Assembly: GCA_934086935.1 (NCBI GenBank) | Contig: CAKOIQ010000016.1 | Span: forward strand, 1-22,031 | Direction of reading: 5' to 3' | DNA from: an uncultured Bacilli bacterium | Lineage (GTDB): Bacteria > Bacillota_I > Bacilli_A > RF39 > UBA660 | DNA length: 22,031 nucleotides | Shown: piece after piece, positions 7,683 through 13,873 of the stretch | Layout: each line of letters begins with the position of its first letter | Position numbering within the stretch: the first letter of the stretch is position 1 | Notes under the pieces: generated by a model | What the model was told of the DNA's origin: nothing | Databases searched by the model: none | Seen by the model: only the letters and a program-made list of their open reading frames with translations | Program-made: the position numbers and the translations under genes

Positions 7683-9161
7683 CTATAAAACTATCGCAAT
7701 AAGATTACTACTACCCTTATTAACAATCTTAGTTACCGTATTAGACAATTTATATCTAGTCGCATCAGGCATCATTGATAATTTAGCTTGAATACCTTCT
7801 TTAACAATCACATCTAAAGATCTACCAAAAATTTCACTCTTCCAAATACTAGATGGATCAGTTTCATAATCTTTCATAATGTAATTAATTAACTCTTTAC
7901 TTTGAAGTTCAGTACCTATTATTGGTTCAAAGGTACTTTCAACATCAACCTTCATTAAGTGAATCGAAGAAGCCACAGCTTTTAACTTAACACCATATCT
8001 AGAACCTTGCTTAATAATCTCTGGAGTAGATAATTTCATATCACTTAAAGTTGGATAAACAATACCATAACCAGTACTCTTCGCCATCTTTAAAGCTTCC
8101 CTAATTGAAGTATTTTCATCTTTATTAGAAGCATATTCAATAAATATCTTAAGTAAACTACTCTTATTAATTGTAATACCACCTAAGACATCCTTTAAAG
8201 TTTGATTATATAACTCTTCACTACTATCTAAATTTAAAGTAACAATTCCACTACCAGCATCAACATTTGAAATATAAGCTTTATTTATATATTCACTAGA
8301 TTCAAAATGTTTAATAATTCCATCAACATCTTTAAGTTTAGATATACTAGTCATACTTTCTTTAATCTTTTCTAAATAATGAACCTTAATTGGATGATTA
8401 TTATCTAAAATATGAATCCACTCTGGAATATTAACTTCAACATCTAAAACTGGGAATTCATATAAAGCCGATTTTAAAATATCATACATATCCTTTTCAT
8501 TCATCTTATCAATATTAATAGGAAGAACCGGTACATTATAATTATTAGTTAAATTCTCCGCTAACTTTCTAGTTTCTTCAGTATCTGGATGAGCACTATT
8601 TAAAACAATAATGAAAGGTTTATTAATCATTTTAAGTTCATTAATAACCTTCTCTTCTGCTTCCATATACTCTCCACGAGTAAATTCACTTATACTTCCA
8701 TCTGTTGTAATAACAATTCCAATTGTCGAATGATCCTTAATAACCTTTTCAGTTCCTATCTCTGCTGCTTCTACAAATGGTATTTCATCTTCAAACCAAG
8801 GAGTTTTAACCATTCTAGGATTACCAAGTTCATCTTCATAACCATTACTAGTTTTAATGACATAACCAACACAATCAATAAGTTTAACATTAGTTGTAAA
8901 TTCATCAATTTTAATATTAGCACCAGTAGATGGAACAAACTTAGGTTCAGTTGTCATAATTGTTTTACCAGGTGCTGATTGAGGAAGTTCATCAATACAT
9001 CTTTTCTTTAAATCTTCATCATCTATATTAGGAATAACTAAATTCTCAATAACTTTTTTAATAAAAGTACTTTTACCAGTTCTAACTGCCCCAACAACCC
9101 CTAAATATATTTCACCTTTGCCCCATGCAGAGATGCTACTAATTATCTCTTTCTTTTCCAT
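7683..9161 (-). CDS. spoIVA: Stage IV sporulation protein A, spore-coat basement ATPase
   Basis: SpoIVA is made in the mother cell, binds the forespore surface and polymerises on ATP hydrolysis to form the base of the spore coat. The length of 492 residues equals that of B. subtilis SpoIVA. Visible features are the Walker A GVVGAVRTGKST (Lys at residue 30), ELPQSAPGKTIMTTEPKF, VKLIDCVGYV as Walker B region, IGIVITTDGS, a long middle region, and the conserved C-terminal end (SIWKSEIFGRSLDVIVKEGI and a final LIAIVL), which in B. subtilis is needed for membrane targeting by SpoVM. The ATG follows AAAGGA at seven bases. A sigma-E-like promoter lies just upstream. Its presence shows the organism has, or recently had, a sporulation programme. 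Confidence 0.97.
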   Translation of the reverse strand: MEKKEIISSISAWGKGEIYLGVVGAVRTGKSTFIKKVIENLVIPNIDDEDLKKRCIDELPQSAPGKTIMTTEPKFVPSTGANIKIDEFTTNVKLIDCVGYVIKTSNGYEDELGNPRMVKTPWFEDEIPFVEAAEIGTEKVIKDHSTIGIVITTDGSISEFTRGEYMEAEEKVINELKMINKPFIIVLNSAHPDTEETRKLAENLTNNYNVPVLPINIDKMNEKDMYDILKSALYEFPVLDVEVNIPEWIHILDNNHPIKVHYLEKIKESMTSISKLKDVDGIIKHFESSEYINKAYISNVDAGSGIVTLNLDSSEELYNQTLKDVLGGITINKSSLLKIFIEYASNKDENTSIREALKMAKSTGYGIVYPTLSDMKLSTPEIIKQGSRYGVKLKAVASSIHLMKVDVESTFEPIIGTELQSKELINYIMKDYETDPSSIWKSEIFGRSLDVIVKEGIQAKLSMMPDATRYKLSNTVTKIVNKGSSNLIAIVL

Positions 9162-9181
9162 ATCTATATCCTTTCAATTAA

Positions 9182-9209
9182 AATTTATGAAAAAGATTAA
9201 AATATATTC
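9182..9209 (-). promoter_or_regulatory. Candidate sigma-E promoter of spoIVA
   Basis: On the minus strand, GAATATA (9203-9209) is followed after 13 bases by CATAAATT (9182-9189). This is close to the sigma-E pattern known from Bacillus (about GAATATT, 13-15 bases, CATACAAT). spoIVA belongs to the sigma-E regulon in B. subtilis, so the position and spacing make sense. No start site has been mapped here. Confidence 0.55.
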
Positions 9210-9218
9210 CAAAACCAT

Positions 9219-9242
9219 AAAAAAAAGACATTAAATGTCTTT
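9219..9242 (-). terminator. Intrinsic terminator of the gene at 9231-9884
   Basis: The stem AAGACATT/AATGTCTT (9234-9241 with 9225-9232) includes the stop codon and is followed by eight T on the minus strand. It isolates the upstream gene from spoIVA. Confidence 0.75.
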
Positions 9243-9884
9243 ATTACACCACTTACCAGAAATAACTTCATAAGAATCTTTAGCTACAGTAATTTCTTGA
9301 ACTTTACCCAAATCACCATAAATTAATACTTGTTCAATATTAAGTAAGTCACAACCATCACTTACAAAATAATATAAAGTATCCTTATCAATTCTATATT
9401 GTTTATTACCAATCTTATAAGTAGTGGCAGTCATATTAGTTAATTTAAACTTATTAGTTTTATCCATATTATCAGGAACATAAACAATATCTCCCTTTTC
9501 ATTAATAACAGTTGGATAAGGATTAATATTCTTATCTAAACCATCTTGATAAATAATAATTGCATAATAAGTTTTATCACTTTTAATTAATTCAATATCA
9601 GGTTTTCTTACAGCATTTTCAGGATTACCTTTATTCTTTTCATAACCTACAACAAACTCTTCAGTATATGGAATTAAAACATTATCTTTATAAACTTCTA
9701 AAGTAATAAAATAATTATAATCTTTACAATTACCACGACATTCATGTTCAACATATTTAAAAGTTATTCCCTCAGTACTTGAATCAATTTTCTTCTTACC
9801 TCTTAAAACAAAAAATAAAACTAATCCTACAACTACTATTAATACAGCACCAATAATAATACCCAATTTTATATTCTTTTTCAT
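9231..9884 (-). CDS. Single-pass membrane protein of unknown function, between two sporulation genes
   Basis: I do not recognise this 217-residue protein. I chose the ATG at 9884 because AAGGA lies eight bases upstream; an ATG 54 bases further upstream has no ribosome site and lies at or before the likely transcript start. The N-terminus MKKNIK is followed by a hydrophobic segment at about residues 7-27 (LGIIIGAVLIVVVGLVLFFV) and then the basic RGKKK. This predicts a short cytoplasmic end and an extracellular domain of about 185 residues. The outer domain contains four cysteines (HECRGNCKDY, GCDLL, GKWCNKD), which could form disulfides. It has its own -10 box and terminator. Its position between spoIVA and spoVIF hints at a sporulation role, but this is only context. 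Confidence 0.7.
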   Translation of the reverse strand: MKKNIKLGIIIGAVLIVVVGLVLFFVLRGKKKIDSSTEGITFKYVEHECRGNCKDYNYFITLEVYKDNVLIPYTEEFVVGYEKNKGNPENAVRKPDIELIKSDKTYYAIIIYQDGLDKNINPYPTVINEKGDIVYVPDNMDKTNKFKLTNMTATTYKIGNKQYRIDKDTLYYFVSDGCDLLNIEQVLIYGDLGKVQEITVAKDSYEVISGKWCNKDI

Positions 9885-9905
9885 CTCTACCATCCTTCTA
9901 TCATA

Positions 9906-9911
9906 ATTATA
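9906..9911 (-). promoter_or_regulatory. -10 box for the gene at 9231-9884
   Basis: TATAAT on the minus strand would place the start of transcription at about 9899, just before the AAGGA ribosome site. No convincing -35 box is visible. The position supports the start codon at 9884. Confidence 0.4.
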
Positions 9912-9937
9912 ATATATTTTTTTCATAAAATAAACCA

Positions 9938-9966
9938 TAAAAAAAAGTTATTTATTAAAATAACTT
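9938..9966 (-). terminator. Intrinsic terminator of spoVIF
   Basis: The stem AAGTTATTT/AAATAACTT (9958-9966 with 9945-9953) has a 4-base loop and is followed by eight T on the minus strand. Confidence 0.8.
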
Positions 9967-10201
9967 AAAACATATCTTCTACATTTTTAGGTACTTTATC
10001 ATCTAAAATAGTTTTAATGATTTTATCTTCCATCTCTAAACTAACATCCTTACCAGTCATAATACTAAGTTTACTAATTACACTCCTTAACGTTTTCTCA
10101 TCCTTTAAACCATTATCATTAACCATCTTAGCTAAAGAGATAATTGTATCTTTATCTACATTAGTTTTCTTTTTAACCTTATCAAAAACCTTATCGTCCA
10201 T
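9965..10201 (-). CDS. spoVIF: Stage VI sporulation protein F
   Basis: This 78-residue, mostly helical and highly charged protein matches the small SpoVIF family (B. subtilis YjcC), which takes part in late spore-coat assembly. Recognisable features are the N-terminal MDDKVFDKVKKKTNVDKDTI, the central LAKMVNDNGLKDEKTLR with an RxxIxKLS helix, and a short C-terminal DDKVPKNVEDMF. The family's usual length is about 85 residues. GGTGAT lies three bases before the ATG at 10201, a pattern also used by spoIIP and the surface-protein gene. A terminator directly upstream and another downstream make it monocistronic. I identified the family from recalled sequence similarity, not from a search. Confidence 0.8.
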   Translation of the reverse strand: MDDKVFDKVKKKTNVDKDTIISLAKMVNDNGLKDEKTLRSVISKLSIMTGKDVSLEMEDKIIKTILDDKVPKNVEDMF

Positions 10202-10227
10202 ATCATCACCAATATATTATATGAAAA

Positions 10228-10252
10228 AAATGATAATAATTTATCATTTTTT
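10228..10252 (-). terminator. Intrinsic terminator of the 45-codon ORF
   Basis: The stem AATGATAA/TTATCATT on the minus strand has a 4-base loop (ATTA) and is followed by TTTTTTTC. The stem contains the stop codon of the small ORF. A terminator here argues that something is transcribed between serS and spoVIF. Confidence 0.7.
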
Positions 10253-10381
10253 AAAAATATTTTCTTTTTGTATTATAGAATCAAATGTATCTCTAACTTT
10301 ATTATAAATATTCATCTTTTTAGCATACTCATACAATTTTTGAAATAATATTTTTATATTCATTCCATACACTTTTTCCAT
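10244..10381 (-). CDS. Possible small protein of 45 residues
   Basis: This short ORF starts MEKVYGMNIKILFQKLYEYA and ends IIQKENIFKK. It is rich in Lys, Ile, Asn and Tyr and is probably helical and basic. An in-frame stop directly precedes the ATG, so it cannot start earlier. The only ribosome-like site is GAGGT, 15 bases upstream, which is too far for a good start. The support is the terminator that folds over its stop codon and the absence of another gene to use it. It could equally be an untranslated small RNA. There is no recognisable family. Confidence 0.4.
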   Translation of the reverse strand: MEKVYGMNIKILFQKLYEYAKKMNIYNKVRDTFDSIIQKENIFKK

Positions 10382-10429
10382 TCACAAATAACTATACCTC
10401 ATTCAATCGTATTTGGAAATACTTATAAT

Positions 10430-10457
10430 AAAAAAAGTATGACTAAACATCATACTA
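10430..10457 (-). terminator. Intrinsic terminator of serS
   Basis: The stem AGTATGA/TCATACT on the minus strand starts at the serS TAG stop codon and is followed by seven T. Confidence 0.85.
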
Positions 10458-11741
10458 TTTTTTAGGAATAATCTTTTCTAATCCACTCATATATGGTCTT
10501 AAAACTTCTGGTATATTAACTGAACCATCTTCATTATAATTATTTTCTAATACAGCAATTAATCCACGGGGAGATGCTACTACAGTATTATTTAAAGTAT
10601 GTAAATAATAATTACCATTATCGCCTTTAACTCTAATACCTAATCTTCTAGCTTGCGCATCACCTAAATTAGAACAAGAACCAACTTCAAAATATTTCTT
10701 TTGTCTAGGACTCCATGCTTCTATATCACAAGATTTAACCTTTAAATCTGCTAAATCTCCAGAACAACATTCTAATTGTCTAACTGGAACATTCCAGTTT
10801 CTAAATATTTCAACTGTATACTTCCACATTTCTTCATAATATTTCATAGAATCCTCAGGTTCACATAAAACAATCATTTCTTCCTTTTCGAATTGATGAA
10901 CACGATATAAACCTCTTTCTTCTAAACCGTGAGATCCTCCTTCTTTTCTAAAACAAGGAGAATAAGAAGTCATTTTAATAGGTAAATCTTCTTTTTTAAT
11001 CATTTGATCTTTAAATCTACCAATCATTGAATGTTCAGAAGTACCAATTAAATATAAATCTTCACCCTCTATTTTATACATCATTGCTTCCATTTCTGGA
11101 AAAGACATAACTCCTGTTACAACATTAGAATGAATCATAAATGGAGGAATTGCATAAGTAAAACCTTTATTAATCATAAAATCTCTTGCATACGCAATCA
11201 TAGCTTCATGTAATCTAGCAATATCCCCAAGTAAATAATAAAAACCTTCTCCACTGGTTCTACCTGCTGCTTCTTTATCCATACCATTTAAATTTAAAAT
11301 AATATCAGCATGATAAGGGATTTCATAGTTAGGAACAACTGGTTCTCCAAATCTTTCTACTTCAACATTATCACTATCATCCTTACCAATTGGAACACTT
11401 TTATCCATAATATTTGGAATAACCATCATTTTCTCTTTAATTAAAGCATTTTTCTTTTCTTCACTTATTTCTAACACTTTAATTTGAGCATCCATATCTG
11501 CAATCTTTTTCTTTAATTCTTCAGCCTCATCTTTTTTACCATCTTTCATTAAAGCACCAATACTCTTAGAAAGATTATTCTTTTCACTTCTTAAATTATC
11601 ACCTTTAAGTTTAGCTTCTCTCACTTCTTTATCAAGTTCAAAAACTTCATCAACTAAAGGTAACTTTTCATCTTGAAATTTCTTCTTAATATTTTCTTTA
11701 ACTAATTCTTTATTTTCTCTTATTAATTTAATATCTATCAT
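10455..11741 (-). CDS. serS: Serine-tRNA ligase
   Basis: Class II aminoacyl-tRNA synthetase that charges tRNA-Ser with serine. The 428 residues have the normal arrangement. There is an N-terminal antiparallel coiled coil (about 25-105, rich in Lys and Glu) that grips the long variable arm of tRNA-Ser. The catalytic core follows, with motif 2 FRKEGGSHGLEERGLYRVHQ, then FEKEEM, and motif 3 HTLNNTVVASPRGLIAVLEN. IEAWSPRQKKYFEVGSCSN lies between them. The wording of motif 2 and the IEAWSPRQ block is closer to the archaeal/second bacterial subtype than to the B. subtilis SerS as I recall it. The ATG follows AAAGGTGAT at three bases. Expression is controlled by the serine T-box upstream. Confidence 0.97.
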   Translation of the reverse strand: MIDIKLIRENKELVKENIKKKFQDEKLPLVDEVFELDKEVREAKLKGDNLRSEKNNLSKSIGALMKDGKKDEAEELKKKIADMDAQIKVLEISEEKKNALIKEKMMVIPNIMDKSVPIGKDDSDNVEVERFGEPVVPNYEIPYHADIILNLNGMDKEAAGRTSGEGFYYLLGDIARLHEAMIAYARDFMINKGFTYAIPPFMIHSNVVTGVMSFPEMEAMMYKIEGEDLYLIGTSEHSMIGRFKDQMIKKEDLPIKMTSYSPCFRKEGGSHGLEERGLYRVHQFEKEEMIVLCEPEDSMKYYEEMWKYTVEIFRNWNVPVRQLECCSGDLADLKVKSCDIEAWSPRQKKYFEVGSCSNLGDAQARRLGIRVKGDNGNYYLHTLNNTVVASPRGLIAVLENNYNEDGSVNIPEVLRPYMSGLEKIIPKK

Positions 11742-11764
11742 ATAATCACCTTTCTCTAATTAAA

Positions 11765-11803
11765 TTATTTATAAATACATTTCCTCGATCGTTTAATATT
11801 CAT
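11765..11803 (-). CDS. Possible 12-codon leader peptide between T-box and serS
   Basis: ATG at 11803 follows AGGAG at seven bases, a better ribosome site than that of most genes here, and encodes MNIKRSRKCIYK. It lies after the T-box terminator and 23 bases before serS. It could couple translation into serS or be chance. It contains one serine codon, TCG. Confidence 0.3.
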   Translation of the reverse strand: MNIKRSRKCIYK

Positions 11804-11818
11804 CTAAATTCTCCTAAC

Positions 11819-12008
11819 AAAAAAAGGACAATACCAAGGAGCATCTAAATGCGGTACCATCCTTTATTAACTTAATTATTATAACGGCTATGCCGGATGC
11901 TATTAACATCACTAATAGGTAGATTCATTAAATAGTTTTATTAGTTTCCACCAGCCACTAACTCTCTTTAAAAACATCTTTAACTATAATCCTATATCTT
12001 CGTTTTCT
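11819..12008 (-). promoter_or_regulatory. Serine T-box riboswitch controlling serS
   Basis: The leader contains Stem I features (AGAGAGTTAGTGGCTGGTG and GAAACTAAT), a specifier region GAATCTACC with the likely specifier UCU (Ser) at 11931-11933, and the T-box sequence TGGTACCGC at 11851-11859. It ends with a terminator in which AAAGGATGGTACC pairs with GGTATTGTCCTTT followed by seven T. Uncharged tRNA-Ser would bind the specifier and the T-box bulge and favour the antiterminator, allowing serS transcription. The identity as a T-box is clear; the specifier assignment is inferred from alignment by eye. Confidence 0.93.
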
Positions 12009-12014
12009 TAAATA

Positions 12015-12043
12015 ATCTTAACATTAATTATTTTAAAAATCAA
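12015..12043 (-). promoter_or_regulatory. Promoter of the T-box-serS transcript
   Basis: TTGATT (12038-12043) and TAAGAT (12015-12020) are 17 bases apart on the minus strand and give a start near 12008. The -35 box overlaps the last codons of the TasA-like remnant. Confidence 0.55.
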
Positions 12044-12266
12044 GTAACAAATTATCATCTAAATCACCAGATTCTTTAGAATCAAATAAAGTTGGTAAAA
12101 ATCTCATTTCTAAATCAATTGTATTATTACCGGTAACGGTGGCAAGAATTGTTGATGATGATTCGCTGTTAGTTACTGTTGAGAAGAAAGCATATGATAA
12201 TCCTCCACATAATAAAATCAAAAATAATATTGTTACTAATAAAACTATTTTTTGTTTCTTATCCAT
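12033..12266 (-). pseudogene. Truncated TasA/camelysin-like gene remnant
   Basis: The fragment encodes a SipW-type signal segment (IVLLVTILFLILLCGG, then LSYAFFSTVTN) and little of the mature domain. It is closely related to the start of the broken gene at 16255-17045, but an in-frame stretch equal to 33 residues (99 bases) is missing between STILA and TVTGNN. The homology ends at DLEM and a tail without recognised similarity follows (RFLPTLFDSKESGDLDDNLL). The reading frame stays open for 77 codons from the ATG at 12266; a TTG nine bases earlier is also possible. AAGGAG lies 12 bases before the ATG. The product would be a membrane segment with about 45 outer residues. I call it a pseudogene; an expressed short protein cannot be excluded. 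Confidence 0.7.
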
Positions 12267-12267
12267 G

Positions 12268-12335
12268 GTTAACAAACACTCCTTATTTCTATTTTATTGT
12301 ACTATAATCTCCCCTTGATCAAGGTTAACAAATTG
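12268..12335 (-). promoter_or_regulatory. Upstream region shared with the second TasA-like gene
   Basis: This region and 17047-17111 share GTTAACCATGG at the start, a GGAGTG site, TATAGTACAATAAA (complement at 12295-12306) and a second GTTAAC (12324-12329). The two GTTAAC sites are 56 bases apart here and 59 in the other copy. A perfect 12-base palindrome CCTTGATCAAGG lies at 12313-12324 in this copy only. No good -35/-10 pair can be assigned. It is a likely promoter and operator region by conservation. Confidence 0.45.
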
Positions 12336-12378
12336 AATTTTTTGTTCTATGTAACGTAACATTTGTAGTGGTAAATTA

Positions 12379-12410
12379 AAAAATGATAATGAATAACCAT
12401 TATCATTTTT
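12379..12410 (-). terminator. Strong hairpin with T tract, possible terminator
   Basis: AAAATGATAATG and CATTATCATTTT form a 12-base stem with a 6-base loop, with T runs on both strands. It lies between the tRNA-Arg terminator and the TasA-like remnant and has no gene directly upstream on either strand. It could stop read-through from the tRNA. Confidence 0.5.
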
Positions 12411-12475
12411 GCCATGAGATTATTTTTTTATCAAGATTTAATTTTATTTTTTTGTAAACGTTTTTTCTTGATATA

Positions 12476-12502
12476 CAAAAAAACACTCAATTAAGAGTGT
12501 AT
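12476..12502 (-). terminator. Intrinsic terminator of tRNA-Arg
   Basis: The stem ACACTC/GAGTGT with a 6-base loop is followed by seven T on the minus strand, ten bases after the tRNA. Confidence 0.85.
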
Positions 12503-12511
12503 TTTTTTAAA

Positions 12512-12588
12512 TGGTGTCTCCGGCGCGATTCGAACGCGCGACCGTACGCTTAGAAGGCGTATGCTCTATCCAGCTGAGCTACGGGGAC
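12512..12588 (-). tRNA. tRNA-Arg (anticodon UCU)
   Basis: This is a full 77-base cloverleaf with encoded CCA. The D arm is GCTCAGCTGGATAGAGC, the anticodon loop CTTCTAA carries TCT, and the T arm is GCGCG-TTCGAAT-CGCGC. It reads AGA and probably AGG, which are the main arginine codons in AT-rich genomes. The acceptor stem GTCCCCG/CGGAGAC has one mismatch, C4 with A69; all other pairs are standard. It has its own promoter and terminator. Confidence 0.96.
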
Positions 12589-12608
12589 AAATCTAACTGA
12601 ACAAGTTA

Positions 12609-12637
12609 ATTATAATATATTTTTTTACTATATTCAA
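12609..12637 (-). promoter_or_regulatory. Promoter of tRNA-Arg
   Basis: TTGAAT (12632-12637) and TATAAT (12609-12614) are separated by 17 bases on the minus strand. The tRNA starts 21 bases downstream of the -10 box. Confidence 0.8.
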
Positions 12638-12699
12638 GTACTTTTTTCACTTTTATTAAATTTTCATTTAAAACTATAATTTAATAAAAAAAATCCGTT

Positions 12700-12728
12700 A
12701 AAAAACTGAATTTAGTTTAAGAAATTCA
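12700..12728 (-). terminator. Intrinsic terminator of the sipW transcript
   Basis: The stem TGAATTT/AAATTCA (12722-12728 with 12707-12713) is followed by G and six T on the minus strand, shortly after the stop codon at 12740. Confidence 0.65.
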
Positions 12729-12739
12729 ACTTATTCAAT

Positions 12740-13291
12740 CTAACTAAAAGTATAAGGATCAGCCGAACTACCAGTGCCTCCACTTAGTCTTTCTACATTT
12801 AAAGTTATTACTGGTCTTATATATCTTGTTCCTGCTACTAAATTAGCATCAGGCCAATCTGATAAGGTTCCATCACTCTTAATTAAGAAAACATTAACTG
12901 TTTTCATATTACTACCAGAATCATAATAACTAGGGCTTATAGCCCACCAAACGTCTGTTTGATAAGCAATAATATTCGCTTTTATCTTACGATTAAATTT
13001 ACCTGTAAAATAATCAGAAGCTCCAAATAAATATTTAAAATCAACTTCAATTTTATCAATTGAACCAGCAACCAAATCATAATCTTCTGTTAAATAATCT
13101 TTTTCATAAAAATTATTTTCAAGTAATTTAACACGATAATTTAATTCAGAATTCTCATTATATCTAAAAGTAGTTTCATCACCATTAACAAAACTTTTAG
13201 AAAAAGTAATTATTGACCATATCATAGCTAAAACTGTTATCAACAACATCACTAAAAATATGATACAATCCCTTCTGCGACTCTTCCCCAT
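12740..13291 (-). CDS. Chimeric membrane protein: DUF5305-like start fused to a lectin-like domain tail
   Basis: This 183-residue protein has a basic N-terminus (MGKSRRRDC) and a membrane helix at about residues 10-30. A region at about 48-112 follows (LNYRVKLLENNFYEKDYL, GSIDKIEVDFKYLF) that resembles DUF5305 proteins, which are often found beside SipW-type peptidases. At about residue 114 the sequence changes to VWWAISPSYYDSG, RYIRPVITLN and GGTGSSADPYTF. This is the last part of the lectin-like domain also present in the protein at 3966-7178 (there YWTLSP, LALRPSIAL, GGGDGTASNPYVV). DUF5305 proteins are usually much longer, so I read this as a fusion made by deletion. AGAGG lies seven bases before the ATG. 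It is 12 bases from sipW, so it is in one operon. Whether it functions is unknown. Confidence 0.6.
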   Translation of the reverse strand: MGKSRRRDCIIFLVMLLITVLAMIWSIITFSKSFVNGDETTFRYNENSELNYRVKLLENNFYEKDYLTEDYDLVAGSIDKIEVDFKYLFGASDYFTGKFNRKIKANIIAYQTDVWWAISPSYYDSGSNMKTVNVFLIKSDGTLSDWPDANLVAGTRYIRPVITLNVERLSGGTGSSADPYTFS

Positions 13292-13303
13292 AGATAATCC
13301 TCT

Positions 13304-13744
13304 CTACTCACTTAATAATTCTCTAATTTCTATGCTTGGAATACCTAAATATTTAATTGTAAATTTAACCTTACCATAAACATCATTACCATCAGTTCTA
13401 AAATTATCAGGTTCTGGATTATTATCTCCTTTTGTACTAAAAAGATAATTATCATCATTTACTTCAATATCAGTAACCCTATGAACAAGCATAACATTAC
13501 CAGCATAAAACGCTAAAACATCCCCTGTTTTAACTTCATCTAATTCATCATTACTTAATTTTTCAATTAAAACTGTATCACCTTTACTAAAATATGGCAC
13601 CATTGAATTAGAACCAATCGCAAATAAATGATACCTAAATAATCCTGATACTAAACCAGCAAATATAAATAAAGGAATAACAATAATAATTTTATAATTA
13701 TATTTTCTTCTCTTAATAACATTAAGTTTTCTTTCACTATTCAT
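13304..13744 (-). CDS. sipW: SipW-type (Ser/His) signal peptidase I
   Basis: This membrane protease belongs to the archaeal/endoplasmic-reticulum type of signal peptidase I. In B. subtilis its relative SipW matures TasA and TapA of the biofilm matrix. A membrane helix covers about residues 17-37. The catalytic serine is in IGSNSMVPYFSKGD (Ser47), a histidine in MLVHRV (His88) replaces the usual lysine, and the acidic residue is in STKGDNNPEPD (Asp107). These positions nearly match Ser47, His87 and Asp106 of SipW. The 146 residues are shorter than SipW because no second membrane segment is present. I prefer the ATG at 13744, with AAGG eight to nine bases upstream, to the ATG at 13753. The likely substrates are the SYAF-type signal peptides encoded at 3966-7178, 12033-12266 and 16255-17045. 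Confidence 0.88.
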   Translation of the reverse strand: MNSERKLNVIKRRKYNYKIIIVIPLFIFAGLVSGLFRYHLFAIGSNSMVPYFSKGDTVLIEKLSNDELDEVKTGDVLAFYAGNVMLVHRVTDIEVNDDNYLFSTKGDNNPEPDNFRTDGNDVYGKVKFTIKYLGIPSIEIRELLSE

Positions 13745-13846
13745 CACTATCATCCTTTCTTTAAATTATAATTATTGCCTACATCAGATTACGGAAGCAA
13801 CTATTTTATTATTCAATACCAAAAAGGATTTTAAATATAAAATTAT

Positions 13847-13873
13847 GAAAAAAAAGTAAGTTTAAACTTACTT
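13847..13873 (-). terminator. Intrinsic terminator of the spoIIP/ATP-grasp transcript
   Basis: The stem AAGTAAG/CTTACTT (palindromic, loop TTTAAA) at 13854-13873 is followed by eight T on the minus strand. It overlaps the stop codon at 13872. Confidence 0.85.

Noticed and set aside
10216..10223. CATATAAT before spoVIF as a sporulation-sigma -10 box
   Set aside because: Its start site would fall in or next to the ribosome site, no matching -35 element is visible, and it overlaps the T tract of the preceding terminator.
12340..12420. A 22-codon minus-strand ORF across the hairpin at 12379-12410
   Set aside because: It has no ribosome site, and the stretch is better explained by the strong hairpin with T runs.
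12452..12467. TTGTAAACGTTTTTTC as a catabolite-control (cre) site
   Set aside because: Only the first half fits the cre pattern; the second half lacks the required CA, and no gene nearby has a clear carbon role.
12429..12473. Inverted repeat TATCAAGA/TCTTGATA as a mobile-element end or attachment site
   Set aside because: The arms are only 8 bases in very AT-rich DNA, with no transposase, integrase or target duplication in view, although a tRNA gene is near.
13771..13803. Imperfect inverted repeat TTGCCTAC...AAGCAA upstream of sipW as an operator
   Set aside because: Arms match over only about five bases, and no promoter could be placed confidently around it.
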